The position numbers and the translations under genes are program-made. A DNA stretch of 64,000 bases from Cricetomys ansorgei (lineage: Eukaryota > Chordata > Mammalia > Rodentia > Nesomyidae): positions 6,378,501 to 6,442,500 of the forward strand of contig JAMJFZ010001868.1 in NCBI GenBank assembly GCA_026225945.1. Direction: 5' to 3'. Position 1 is the stretch's first letter, and every line of letters begins with the position of its first letter. Under the pieces are notes generated by a model, which saw nothing but the letters and a program-made list of their open reading frames with translations, ran no database searches and had not been told where the DNA came from. Of this stretch, positions 24,400-35,199 are shown in pieces.

Positions 24400-25165
24400 G
24401 GAATCAATAAACATTGATAATTGATATCTTTCAACATCCATGGTTTCAATTCTCCAACAAAAACACTGAATAAAAAGAGTGATTGTAGAAACAGGATCCA
24501 TCCTTCTGTTGCCTCCAAGAAACACACCTCAACATCCAGGATAGACAGCCCCTCCAGGTAAATAATAGAAAAAGATTCTTCAAGGAAATGGACTTAAAGA
24601 ACAAGCTGGTATAGTCATTATAATAACTGAAAAAAATAGTCTTCAAACCATAACTACTCAGAAGAGAGGACAGGATACTACATGCTAATCAAAGGAAAAG
24701 TCCACCAAGAAGACATTGCAAATCTTAGCATTTATTCACCAAACATGAGGGCACCCAAGTTTATAAAAGAAACGCTACTACAGCTGAAATCACATATTGA
24801 TCATCATACACTGATATTGGGAGACTTCAATAGCCCATTCTCACCAATAGACAGGACATCCAGTAAAAAGCTCAAGAGAAATGCTGAATCTAACTGGCAT
24901 TATAAATGAAATGGACCTAAGAGATATTTACAAAACATTTCAACACCCCATAGAATTTTCTCCCAAATTGACCATGCACTGGGTCACGAAAAAAGTCTCA
25001 ACAGATAAAAAAATATTAAAATATGTCCCTTCACCCTATCAGACAACCATAGATTAAAGCTGTATATCAATAGCAGAAACAACAGAAGGCTTGCCAACTT
25101 ATGGAAACTAAACAACTCACTACTGAATAAAAAATGGATCAAGACAAAAATTAAGAAAAAAAAAG
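24400..25165 (+). pseudogene. L1 ORF2 endonuclease-region remnant
   Basis: L1 ORF2 encodes an APE-type endonuclease followed by a reverse transcriptase. The longest surviving frame here (24682-24909, 75 codons) shows the endonuclease landmarks SIYSPN and ILGDFNSPFSPIDR, which correspond to the conserved 'NIYAPN' and 'GDFNTPLSPIDR' strings; GDFN holds catalytic-site residues. Flanking sequence continues the same alignment in other frames (for instance near 24500 and 25040) through frameshifts and stops. No activity is possible. After about 25165 the ORF2 body is deleted. Confidence 0.88.
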
Positions 25166-25342
25166 ATTTTAGGATATTCATTCATCCATTGCTAGTTTGA
25201 GTGCAAATTGTACAGCCCATTATGGAAATCAATGTGGTGGTGCTTGGGGAGCTGGGAATTGATTTGATTCTAGATCTAGCTTTGCTACTCTTGGGCATAT
25301 ACCCAAAGGACTCGGTCATCCTATTACAGAGACATGTGTTTT

Positions 25343-25348
25343 ACCATG
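25343..25348. repeat. Target-site duplication, left copy (ACCATG)
   Basis: ACCATG stands directly before the LTR start and again directly after its end at 25884-25889. A 6-bp duplication is typical of class II (ERVK-type) endogenous retrovirus integration. Confidence 0.85.
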
Positions 25349-25883
25349 TGTGGGACTGTCCTAGAGCTAAGAGTGTGTCAAAGCTGGCTTGGAACCCCCT
25401 GTCATCCTGAGAGATGAGAGTGGCAGGTGTTCAGCTGCTCCTTGCCTTTAGCCTGCCCAGAATCACAGGAGCAAAGAAACATGACTTGGGTAATGCTTTT
25501 TCTGCCCTGTAGCTGGAAACACAGAGCACTCACATGCAGAGGAGGCAACGTCCGTACCCCTGGCTCAACCAATGTGCCCCATTCTTGAGGTCAATGACTC
25601 TTCCCTTGCCTGCCCTATAAATGAATCCCAATGCTGCATTAGAGTTAAGATTGCTCTACGACACACACTTCTCCAGAGTTCCTATATTCATGACGCACCT
25701 GGGCTCCAACCAAAGACAGGATGAAACTGCCGCTTTAAGAACCTAAGAACCAAGATCCATCTTCATTAACATGCTACATGGCTTTCCGCCTGGGAACAGC
25801 CTGCCATGGGCAGCTAAGCCTCTCTTCTGGGCCGGGAAGCTGTGGCTGGGAATGCACTCTGGGGTGAGATTTCTTTTACAACA
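25349..25883 (+). mobile_element. Solo LTR, ERVK-type
   Basis: The 535-bp insert starts TGTGGGAC and ends TTTTACAACA, and is bracketed by perfect ACCATG copies. It is clearly less AT-rich than the L1 around it. CTATAAATGAATCC at about 25615 is a TATA-type box. The sequence has no retroviral coding region, so this is a solo LTR left by recombination between two LTRs. I do not recognise the family by name. The perfect duplication shows it landed after the L1 and that its edges are well kept. Confidence 0.88.
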
Positions 25884-25889
25884 ACCATG
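25884..25889. repeat. Target-site duplication, right copy (ACCATG)
   Basis: This is the partner of the copy at 25343-25348. The interrupted L1 reads on directly from here (TTCATTTCTGCTGTATTCATAATAGCC). Confidence 0.85.
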
Positions 25890-27449
25890 TTCATTTCTGC
25901 TGTATTCATAATAGCCAGAAACAGTAAACTACCTAGATATCCTTCAACAGATGAATAGATTAAAAAAATATGTGGTACATCACACAATGGAGTATTACTT
26001 GACTGTTAAAAAATTGAAATAATGAAAATTGTAGGTAAATGAGTAGAACTGGGAAAATGTCATCATTTTTCTTGAGGTAACCCAGATCCAGAAAAATAAA
26101 TATGGTGCATATTTATTTATATATAAATATAAGCAGTTAAGTCAATGATAACATTCAATAGAGCCCCAGAGGGTAAGTAGAGGGAGCAGATAGATCTTGT
26201 TAGGAAAGGGAAATAGAATGGATAATTATGGAAGGATGGTGGAGCTGGAAAGGGAAGATGGAATGGGGAAGGGAAGGAAAGAAAGGGATAAGGGAGGGAG
26301 TATACAAAAAAACAGCTAAAATATGGGGAGAAATTCTCCTAACTGGTCATCTCTTGTCACCAAATGAAATTTTCAGTGCTGGGAATTGGTTACATCTAAT
26401 TGAGTTGTTGGCCAATGAGGCCCCATGGGAAGGCCCAAATAATTCTGGCTCTTGCCTCGACCATAAATTGCTCTCTAAAAACTGACAACAAAGCCCCCTT
26501 CCTGAAGACAACACTCACACAACTCTTTGAACATAGAGAAATTATGCTGGTGCCTACACAGAGCCTGCACCTCTGTGTGCTAGCATCTTTGGTATGCTAA
26601 GATATTCTGCACTCTATTAAAGGAGAAGTGCAAACACCAATCCAGCTACAAACCCTTTGAAACAACTCTTGTAGGAGTAACTAACCAATATCTTATTTGA
26701 CTTATCTCACTCCATGAGATAGAACCCATAACTGAAACTGCTTGAGTGAGCAAGAACTTGAGTCAAGATAATCCAGGGACCTTGAGTAAAAAAACCAAAA
26801 ACTACTGTTCCAAAAACAAAACAAAAACAAACAAGAAAAGAAAAGCCACAAAACCAAAGTAGCAATAACATGGCTCCAAATGGCCTTTGTTCTGCTATTC
26901 TGAAACATCAGTGCCTTATTCAGCTATCACCAGAGAAGCTTCTTCCTGCAGCAAATGGGAAAAAAAGCACAGAGATTCACATCCAGAAATCCTGTAGAGT
27001 GTGAGAGACCTAGGAACACTCAGCCCTCAAAGGGGATATCTCCATCAAATTCCTCCCCTCAGGGCTCAGGTAACAGAAAAGGAAGAGGAAAGAGTGTGAT
27101 AACCAGAAGGGATTGGGGGCGCTAAGGAAGCAAGGCTCTCTAAATCAAGAGGATCATGCTCATATAAACTTAGAGACTGAAGCAGCATGCACAAGGCTTG
27201 CATATGTTAGGATCCTAGAGCTGAAAAGGGTGGACACATGCCTTCATCTGATACCCAGAAGCTATCTCCAGTTGACAATTACTTATAAATGAAAACTTAG
27301 GTTTCTCCAAGGGAGTCTCACTTGGAAAACAGACTATTCTCAAGGGTAGACTTTATGCCAAGCACTAGATCGCAACAGAAATCTAAATCAATCTCATCAT
27401 CGGAGGTTCCTTTTCTCATAATATTGTTATGGCTTTAAAAAATCTTTGT

Positions 27450-27612
27450 TGTAGATGGGCAGTAATGGCACATACCTGTAATCCCAGCATTTGGGAGGCA
27501 GAGGCTGGAGGATTGCTGTGAGTTCATGGCCAGCCTAGTGTATAGAATGAGTTCTTGGACAGCTAGAGTTACAATAGAGAAACTCTGTGTTAAAAAAAAA
27601 AAAAAAAACCAA
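27450..27612 (+). repeat. B1 SINE nested in L1 3' UTR
   Basis: The order GGGCAGTAATGGCACATACC, TGTAATCCCAGCATTTGGGA, GGCCAGCCTAGTGTATAGAA and a pure A run is a complete monomeric B1. TTTGTTG lies just before it and again just after its tail, a possible target duplication. L1 3' UTR sequence is recognisable on both sides, so the B1 came later. Confidence 0.92.
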
Positions 27613-27676
27613 ACAAAAAACATAAGTTTGTTGTTGTTGTTACTATTATTATATTATATTGTCTTTTGTGTATAGA

Positions 27677-27857
27677 TTGTATATATATATTTTGTGTGTG
27701 TATATATATATAAATATATATGTGTGTGTATATATTTCATGTATATATTATATATGTTGTATATATAACATATATATTATATTATATTATCTTTTGTGTG
27801 TGTGTGTGTATATATATACATATACATATACATATATGTATATATATATATATATAA
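27677..27857. repeat. Compound TA/TG microsatellite in L1 3' UTR
   Basis: Several TA and TG runs are mixed with ATATTATATT units. It gives an artefactual Tyr/Ile/Cys-rich frame at 27659-27898. The region corresponds to the T/TG-rich part of the Lx 3' UTR. Confidence 0.9.
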
Positions 27858-28179
27858 ACTTCCAGTTTAGAGTTTTCAAGGAATTCCTGAGCATGTGAGA
27901 ACTAGGAGATCTCTGTGTCTATATCTGCTTCATGTGCATTTGCTTATGCTCTTATTTTTCTTCCTATTTGTTTTACCCCACTCTGATATGTTAATTTTGT
28001 TTTATCTAATTGTAATTTACTTTATTATTATCTCTTAGAAGTCTGCCTTTTTTTTTCTAATAAAAGACAGAAAGGGATAGATCTGGAAGGGAGAGGAGGT
28101 GAGGTGAAGCTAAGAGGAGTAAGAAAGGGGCAACTGTAACTAGGATACATTATCCTGAGGGGGGAAAACTATTTCAGTA

Positions 28180-28220
28180 AAAGGAAAAGGAAAAGGAAAG
28201 GAAAGGAAAGGGAAAGGAAC
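28180..28220. repeat. (AAAGG)n tail-derived microsatellite
   Basis: AAAAGG and AAAGG units follow directly on the L1 3' end (TTTCAGTAAAAGG). The likely origin is expansion of the L1 tail. Confidence 0.85.
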
Positions 28221-30999
28221 AAGCCTCAGAGGAATACTGTGGTTTTTCTCTTTCTTCTCCAACATAGGAGATAAAATAGCATATAGAGGATGATTTTCAC
28301 AGGCAATGAAGAAAGTTACATTTTTGCTGCTAGAACAGGAAATTGAACCTGAAAGAAAAGAACAGAAGAAATTGTGAAAACAAATCTCATCTTCTTTTGA
28401 TCTCTCCACAGTTTCAATTCTTCCCCACAATCTCCTTTGTTCAACACAGTAAAATTAACACTCACGTTTTGCTATTTTTCTAGATATTAGCTCCTCTTTG
28501 AGTGTTCTCATTGTTGTTTAAAGTATATTAAATAAATTTGAATTTTTCTCTTCCTGTTAAAAAATGAATATAGAAAAACTAACAAGCAGGAAATTTTTTA
28601 AGGAATGAACAAACTATACCGTGGTAATGGTGAGTAAATTTAGTAGATGAAATCCACTGGATTTAAAACAATGATGCTTATATACCTAAGGAACTAGTCA
28701 TAGTGTAAAACCCCTACCAACTTCCTACTGTTGCTATGTTATGTACTATCCCAAAGTTTGACTAAGTTCTGTTTTTATGTGTATATTTATATTAACATAA
28801 AATATTTATACTTAAAAACTACAGCATAAAATCCTTTGCATTTGTGAAGAATTTCTAAGTTGAGGATCTAGCTCTACTCTATGAGTATAATTTTCTTTGT
28901 GGTACTTTTGAAGAAATTATGTGTCATATAAAAACATTTTTTTCCCAAAGAAAACAATGTATTTTTCCAAGACTAAGAAAACAGATTTCACAGGTAACAG
29001 ACCAGAACCCTACATAATCTGTCAACAGCGAAAATGATATTAATCAGGAGCTCTGGGACCATTATTAGTTGTAGAAGCATTCAGCAGCAGGTAAAGAAGA
29101 GGTGTGGAACACCAGCACAAAGAGTCTCATTTATCATGTGGACTGTGAAATAGGCAGCACAAAGTATCCTGGGTCATAGAAAAACAATTAGTGGACACAA
29201 CTGTGTCGGTAGTCATCTATCTTATCAGTGACAATGACTGAAGCAGATGAGGGGTTCCTTCAGGTTTTCTAGAATGTGACAAATGTTTGCATTTACAATG
29301 TTCATTCTCTAATTTTAAGCATTTCCATGAAATCCCTTGTCAATTTTAGAATGCAAGACTAAACATTATCTCTCTATTTTTCTGTTTCCTTTCTTAATTC
29401 ATGTCCTTCACTCCTTAAAATTAATAGATGTTTAATGAATTTGATATATTTTGTTAAGTACTGATTGATTGCCAAGACCTTCTCACACTCTAGAAAAGCA
29501 CTCCACTATGGAACTATATCAGCAAGCTTTACTGTATGGTTCCTAAACAGCAGAATGAGTTATAGGAAGTATGCAAGTTTATTACATAGCAATGTTGATA
29601 TCATAAAAGAGTGGGAGTTCACAGTGATCACAGGGGTTTCATTAGTGTTTACAATAACTTTAGGAACTAGGATAAAAGAGTGTTAATGTTTAATTTTGGA
29701 AACAGAGGAAAAGAGTGAAAAGAGACAAGAGAGTAAAAGCCACTGCAGAAGAAAACACATTTATGGATGGGTAAATGAGCAGTGGCAGGAGACTAGATAC
29801 CTTTATTCAGGAAACACTGTCATGAGGAGAGAGTTGGCAATTGCCAAGGAGACTACTGTGCCAACTTACCCCTTTACATTTTCATCATGCTATTTTCCAA
29901 AATCTCTTAAGAGTCATCATTTCTTGATGATATTTTCCTATTCAGGTGACTGACAGGATCACTTGGATTAACTAGTCAGAAAGAGGACAGGGGAGTGATT
30001 TTGTTACTTACTAGAGAATATTCTGGAAGATAGTGATTTTACAATCTTTTTGGCAGTTTACAATGTCATGCATTGCCCAGGGCAAGATGTTATGACTCCA
30101 GCCATTGTTTTGTTTTGTTTTTTGTTGTTGTTGTTTGGTTTGTTTTGGCCAAAAGTCTTTTAACACAATAAATTAAAAAGTACTAAGAGAAAAACAAAGT
30201 AATGTATAAAAATATCCTTGATTGAATAAAGGAATAGTTTTCCTGTGACTGGCTTCCAAGAAACTCTTCTGGCTCATTCTTCATCCATTTTATAGAATAT
30301 TTCAAATTCTGAGAGCAATTTGTGATAACTCTCCTTCTGCTATCATGAGGAATCCCATTCCAGTCATTGCCTGGGTTTTCATCATCTATGGGTAGCATCA
30401 TGGAATCATAAGAGACCTCCCTGACTTGGTTCAGTCAGAGGTGTATTTTTATCTTCTGGGATCTAAGAGTATGAATTTAGTTTTAGATTTTTCTAGACTA
30501 TTTTCTAGACTATTCCCTAGTCACTGACATGTTTATATAATTTTCTTCTTTAACTTACAGATGTAATATGTTGCAATCTTTTATGAGTTTTAAACTAACC
30601 TTATGTGCTTGCAGTAAATCATACTTGGTCATGGTATATAATTGCACATTTTGAGGAACTGATTAGCTTAATTTTTATAGAATTTCTCAAAACTGTGCCT
30701 CATGAGCAAGCTGTATGGATTTGTAAGTCATTAAATGATTTTGATTTGACATTCTTGGAACACTTACTAGACAGGTTCAAGCTTCCTTTCATTCGTCCAT
30801 AAAAAAGTTCTTGGAAAAAATATGATAATTTTCTTCTTAAAAATTTTAGTATGGAGATACAGCTGAGAGTTGTTAGGAGGGGGAATGAGGGATGATTATT
30901 ATCAAAATGAAATTGAATTATCAAAGACAATGAAAATATTTTTAAAGTTTGGTATAATTTGCAAGAAAATTAATTTGCTCTTGTTTTATAAACTTTTTT
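28221..30999. other. Unique AT-rich DNA
   Basis: I recognise no repeat family or gene. A T/G-rich run (TTTTG and TTG units) is at about 30103-30147. Frames of 62-96 codons at 28140-28430, 29465-29953 and 30183-30930 are unsupported. Confidence 0.5.
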
Positions 31000-32012
31000 A
31001 TATTATTATTATTATTGTTATTATTATACAGTTTCTAGACAGATGTTAGGATATTAAATTATTTTGACTCTTGTGAATTTTAATAGTTTCTGCTGATTTC
31101 TATCAAGAACTAGATTCATTTGTAAGTCAAATTATAGTCCTGTATTATTCTTTTTCTGTCCATATAGTCTATAAAAAAAGCCCTGGTTTCTTCATGTCTA
31201 CTGGAATATTTTAATGCTTAAATATATATTTCAGAATATTTTCAGAGTATCTCATCTGAGTTGTATTTTCATTATAAGATCTTTCCAAGCATTTCTTGTT
31301 TCTCTTGTGACTTCTACTTTTTGTAAGTAAACTTTGGAAATGAGTTTGCTTCTGGAGTATTTTATGGTTTCCCAGTTATATTTCTGTCATTGATTTCTGG
31401 TACTAAAGTTCAAATTCTTATTTCCAATTTTATATTCATCTAAATTTTCTTCAGTGTTTTATTGCTACATAGCTTTATCTTGGGAAATATTCTGTACAAA
31501 CTTGAAAAGAGTGTGTATTCTTCTGGCCTGTAGCATTCTGACAATACCAGTTTGAATGATGTTCTTGCTCAGATCAAATATATGCTCTTTGACTTTCACA
31601 ATACTTTTCTTCAAAAGAGAAGAAAGTTATCAAAGTCTCAAATATTTGTATAGTAGGATATTTACTTCAATAATATAGCCTATTAATATGTTAGTACAAT
31701 TAAACCATACATTTCCTTCTATTTCTTCTTCATATTCTATAATATTGTATACTACCATAGTAGTATGAGTTCTTTCATTTTTCTTAATTATTCTAGAAGA
31801 AACTGCTCATATATTTCAGTGTTATATATTCAAAAGTGTACATACTAAGAATTGTTATATACTGTTAGAGGATTGACTCCATTCCCTTATATGCTATCAC
31901 TCACATATGATTATTTTTTTCTTGTTCTAAATTTGGCTTTAACTAAAGTTAAAGTTTTATGAATTTATTTTGATGACTTTAAAGGAACATTTAACCTTTT
32001 TATCCAGTAGCA
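31000..32012 (-). repeat. Old L1 fragment, minus strand, left arm
   Basis: The plus-strand text follows the antisense of an old mammalian L1: 'ctttatcttgggaaatattctgtacaaacttgaaaagagtgtgtattctt' mirrors a known antisense L1 stretch, and order is kept on either side ('tatatttctgtcattgatttctggta', 'tttttatccagtagcatggctgctc'). It has no open frame. An ATT-triplet run lies at 31002-31028. It is interrupted by a family-P LTR and resumes after it. Confidence 0.65.
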
Positions 32013-32777
32013 TGGCTGCTCTAGCAAAGGATCACATTGAAAGGGCTATGGGATAGCTAGGAAGGTACCAGATCCAAAGGACTGTATGAAGGGACCACAT
32101 TTAGAGGCCTGTGTGATTCAGATGAAACACTCTGAAGGCAATGGTAGTGACGCCTTTAATCCCAAACTCTGAGATTTCATCGGAAAGAAGATCTAACAGA
32201 GTGAAGTCTGAGACTGATCAGAGTGAAATCTGAGATTGAGTCAAAAATTTACGAAGTCAGAAGAGAGCAAGAGAAGTCAGTTAAGTCATAGAGAAGAGAC
32301 AGAGAAGGAGAATTGGAGAGTTGGAGAGTCAGTTCACAGAGTGAGAAGCTGAGAAAGGAAGAGAAGAAAGAAAGAAAGGGAGAAAGGTAGAAGCAGAGGT
32401 GGAAGCAGACAAGAAGCAGAAAGGAGAAACATAGAGGAGAAGCAGAGACGGGAAGCAAAGATAGAAGTAGAGTGTAAGCAGAGACGGGAAGCAAAGATAG
32501 AAGTAGAGTGTAACAGAGAGAGAAGGCAGATCTCTGAGTGAGAAGGAGAGTCAGAAACAGGCAGTTTATAACAGCTAGTCAGAATGAGCTCCTTCAGCAG
32601 TAGGTCTCGGAGGTTTAGGTTTCCAGAATAGATTGTATGGAGACTGAAGCCTTCTAAGTCTAGGCTTAAGATGAGATTGTACAGAGGTTGAAACCTTCTA
32701 GGGCAGGGGATTGAATTATCAAAGAATAAACTGTCCTCTGACAGGAACCCCTGAGAATAATTAACTAAATCAATTCA
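32013..32777 (+). mobile_element. Solo LTR of family P
   Basis: This purine-rich 765-bp block matches the 3' LTR at 38.5-39.3 kb: GATAGCTAGGAAG near the start, ACGCCTTTAATCCCA, a long AGAGAAG-rich middle, GAAGCCTTCTAAGTCTAGGCTTAA and AAAGAATAAAC (polyadenylation-type signal at about 32721). It also shares GGCTGCTCTAGCAAAGG with the minus-strand copy at 8.9-9.7 kb. CACAT occurs both at 32033-32037 and just after the end (32778-32782), so a start at 32038 with a 5-bp duplication is an alternative. A 36-bp exact duplication lies inside (32441-32512). Confidence 0.7.
32441..32512. repeat. Perfect 36-bp tandem duplication
   Basis: The unit starting AGCAGAGACGGGAAGCAAAG occurs at 32441-32476 and again, identically, at 32477-32512. 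It lies inside the purine-rich part of the solo LTR. The identity contrasts with the divergence of the LTR as a whole, so the duplication is recent, or gene conversion has kept it alike. Confidence 0.97.
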
Positions 32778-32980
32778 CACATCCATATACACATCTATGC
32801 TAATAGATTATTATTAAGGCAATGTGTTTTTCCTCCATCCATTTAATTTTAACATATGAGTGTCACTTATTTAAAGTGTGGTTTGAAGAGCAAAAAACAG
32901 TTCTAAGTTTTTAAACCACTGTGATGATTATTGGGATAATCAGGCCATGTTACTCCCTTTACTGTAGAATCTGGAAAACT
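32778..32980 (-). repeat. Old L1 fragment, minus strand, right arm
   Basis: TCCTCCATCCATTTAATTTT, CACTTATTTAAAGTGTGGTTTG and neighbours continue the antisense L1 order seen left of the LTR. The fit is partial and the right limit is a guess. Confidence 0.5.
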
Positions 32981-32984
32981 TGTT

Positions 32985-33095
32985 AAAGATCATAGGTAGT
33001 TAAAGACCAATGTGAGTTGCATAGAGAGTTCCAGGTCAATCTAACTTGAACAGTGATATGCTTTCTTAAAAATAAAATCAAATAAAGCAATAAAT
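32985..33095 (+). repeat. B1/B4 3'-half fragment
   Basis: GTTGCATAGAGAGTTCCAGGTCAATCTAACTTGAACAGTG followed by an A-rich AATAAATAA tail matches the last part of B1/B4 ('tacatagcgagttccaggccagcctgg...cagtgagaccctgtctc'). The 5' part is missing. Confidence 0.6.
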
Positions 33096-33121
33096 AACAG
33101 TGTCTCTGTTTGTGTGCCACT

Positions 33122-33597
33122 TGCCAGAGTCCAGCTCCAGTGGAGTTCAGAAACCCAGGACAGAGGCATGGAGTTGGAAGGAAAGAAGAAACTGGCCACC
33201 AGTTGATGTTCAAGCAAATGACCCTGAATTTCTAGAGCTGTCTTTATTTATACAGAGTTTAGAGCATTCAAGCATGAACAGTTCCAGATTCATTTTTCTT
33301 TAATCATTTTTCAAGTATCTTAACAAGTGCTTAACTTCTTTTAAGAGTTCCCTTCATCGTCATTCCCCTGTGGTCAGTGATTAACCTTTACCCCATATCT
33401 AAATACTACTATATTGCAAGACAAATGATTATGTCTAGCTAGACATATCTAAGTATTTTATTCCTGGCCAAATGATTATATCCAGCTAGACACAGCCAGT
33501 TTGAATTGTACACAGGCTGGCAGCTGGCAGGCAGTTACAAAGTGAGAGAAAGTTGGGACCCAAGTATAACCTTTTAACAGCAACACAACCTTTGCAT
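33122..33597 (-). mobile_element. Possible LTR, minus strand
   Basis: On the plus strand the block runs from TGCCAGAGTCCAGCTCC to about CCTTTGCA, a TG...CA pair. On the minus strand it carries CTGTATAAATAAAG at about 33244-33257, where a TATA box and polyadenylation-type signal overlap. TCTAGCTAGACA and TCCAGCTAGACACAG are two copies of a short unit at about 33434 and 33481. I could not find a target duplication and I cannot name the family. Confidence 0.4.
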
Positions 33598-35199
33598 CCA
33601 GTAAAAGTTCAATTTAATATGTTCATAATATATCTTAAGTTGCTTACATTCAGTTTTTATCTGTCTTCCAGTTTTAAAATATGGCCCTGCCCTATGCAGC
33701 TTTTCCATAAAGGGCAGAAACTCATAATTAACATTTTTTCCATCAACCCATCCCATTCTTTTCCCCATTATGTGTAAGACTTTGTATAGGAAAAAGATGG
33801 TTCTATCCAACTCATATTGTTTCCACTGGGAACACATCAAACTTTACCCAATAACTTGTAAAATATGTATCCTGAGATTCTTTCTCTTGGCCTTTAGTCC
33901 CTCTCTTCTCTTGGCAGTTTTTGATATTTCCCTTACCCTCCGAGGTGTTGGCATGCTGAAATCCCTAGGAGAGGTAGTTGACATATCTAATATCTGTCAT
34001 TCTTCCTCATGGATTCCCATCAGTTTTTGGAATTATCTACTAAGAAAAATTTTTCAAAGGAACCATATAGTAAGGAATCCTTTTCAAAGGTCTTGGTCAA
34101 TCATGTCTTTGCTTAACATTTAAGTGAGCAGGAATCATTAACCTCATCTCTTGATGGTTGATGCAAGGTTGTTTTGCAGTATCATTACCACTGGTCCTTG
34201 ACAAGTGGATGGGAATTTCCAAGGGCCATGCCTGGAGGAGCTCCATTTGCAGAACACTCACACACCTTTCCTGGGAAATACAGCATGGCTTTCACTATAA
34301 CAGAACATTAGTATTAACAAAATCAGATTTACATTCACATCTTAACTATTTTCTATTTGTGACATTTATAAGGTGGTTTTAACTTTATTTTCTTTTCTTT
34401 TTCTGACTTTACTGTTGCTTAGGAAGTTTTGTTATTTTTTCTCTTGTATTAGGATTCAAATTATGCAATTTTGCTAAAATTTTTTTTGTTTCACTAGAGT
34501 AAAACACATAGACATCTATATGAACAAATTCTACTTTCAAAGAATTCCACATAGCTTCAGAGATATGATAAACACTATAAATTTTAATTTTAGCAATCTA
34601 TTAATTCTGTCATGACATAGTTTTCATTTTGCATATTGATATCTACTACAGTCTTCTAACACAATCTATAATGTTAAACTATATTTACTTTGAGCTTTTA
34701 TCTAGTAGGTGAATATTTAACTGAGCTTCTATTGTCTCTGATGATCCATCTGTTTTTTTTAAATTTTGTCTGTGAACTTTGCAACTTTGTCTTTAGCTCT
34801 TCATTTAATGATATTATTTGACCACTGCTTTATAAGGCAGGTCTAGAATTGATTAACTTCGGTGCTATATTTTTGTTTTTTTCAGTAATATATTAAGTTT
34901 TCCGCCATATTTTGAGAAATAGAAATTTCTGAGGGTCTTTTTCCAATTGCTTGAAAGCTTGTTATTTCCTTCCTTGCAAGTTTTCTGATGCATAATCTAT
35001 CATTGCTCTTATATGGATCTCTGTGTTCCGAGTAAAGTGGATTTATTTTTTTCTTTTGAGAATATTTTTATTACTTTTTCTTTCCATTCAAGAATTATAT
35101 GAAGGTAATCTTTTTCTCCAATATTTAAATTATTTTTAAAAATACAATTTTTATTTCTCCTACTTCTTTTTTCCCTCAAATGCCTCTCATACCTCCCAT
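33598..35199. other. Unassigned stretch, perhaps old LTR or L1 antisense DNA
   Basis: The longest frame is 117 codons plus strand (33770-34123), with Leu/Ser-rich sequence and no recognisable domain. Overlapping frames occur on the other strand (33574-33840). The T-rich plus strand at 34400-35200 has the feel of antisense L1 but I could not anchor it. No gene is called. Confidence 0.4.

Larger units (their letters stand above)
24244..28220 (+). mobile_element. Long, internally deleted L1 with nested insertions
   Basis: One plus-strand L1 accounts for almost 4 kb. It contains: an ORF2 endonuclease-region remnant (about 24400-25160); an abrupt jump near 25170 to the ORF2 C-terminal/3'-UTR boundary (CATTCATCCATTGCTAG); the GGGCATATACCCAAAGGACTC landmark; a long Lx-type 3' UTR (CTGGTCATCTCTTGTCACC, AGCTATCACCAGAGAAGCTTC, GAAGCTATCTCCAGTTGAC); and the terminal ACAGAAAGGG...GGAAGGGAGAGGAGG block ending in an A-rich AAAAGG tail. 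A solo LTR (25349-25883) and a B1 (about 27450-27612) sit inside it, and TG/TA repeats have grown at 27677-27857. Most of ORF2 is missing: the RT catalytic core and the Cys-rich segment are not found. Confidence 0.85.

Noticed and set aside
24270..24646. Three overlapping minus-strand frames of 66-85 codons
   Set aside because: They are antisense to L1 ORF2 sequence; the sense strand carries the real homology.
33770..34123. 117-codon plus-strand open frame
   Set aside because: Leu/Ser/Ile-rich with no motif, in a tract that is probably repeat-derived. Kept only as part of an unassigned region.
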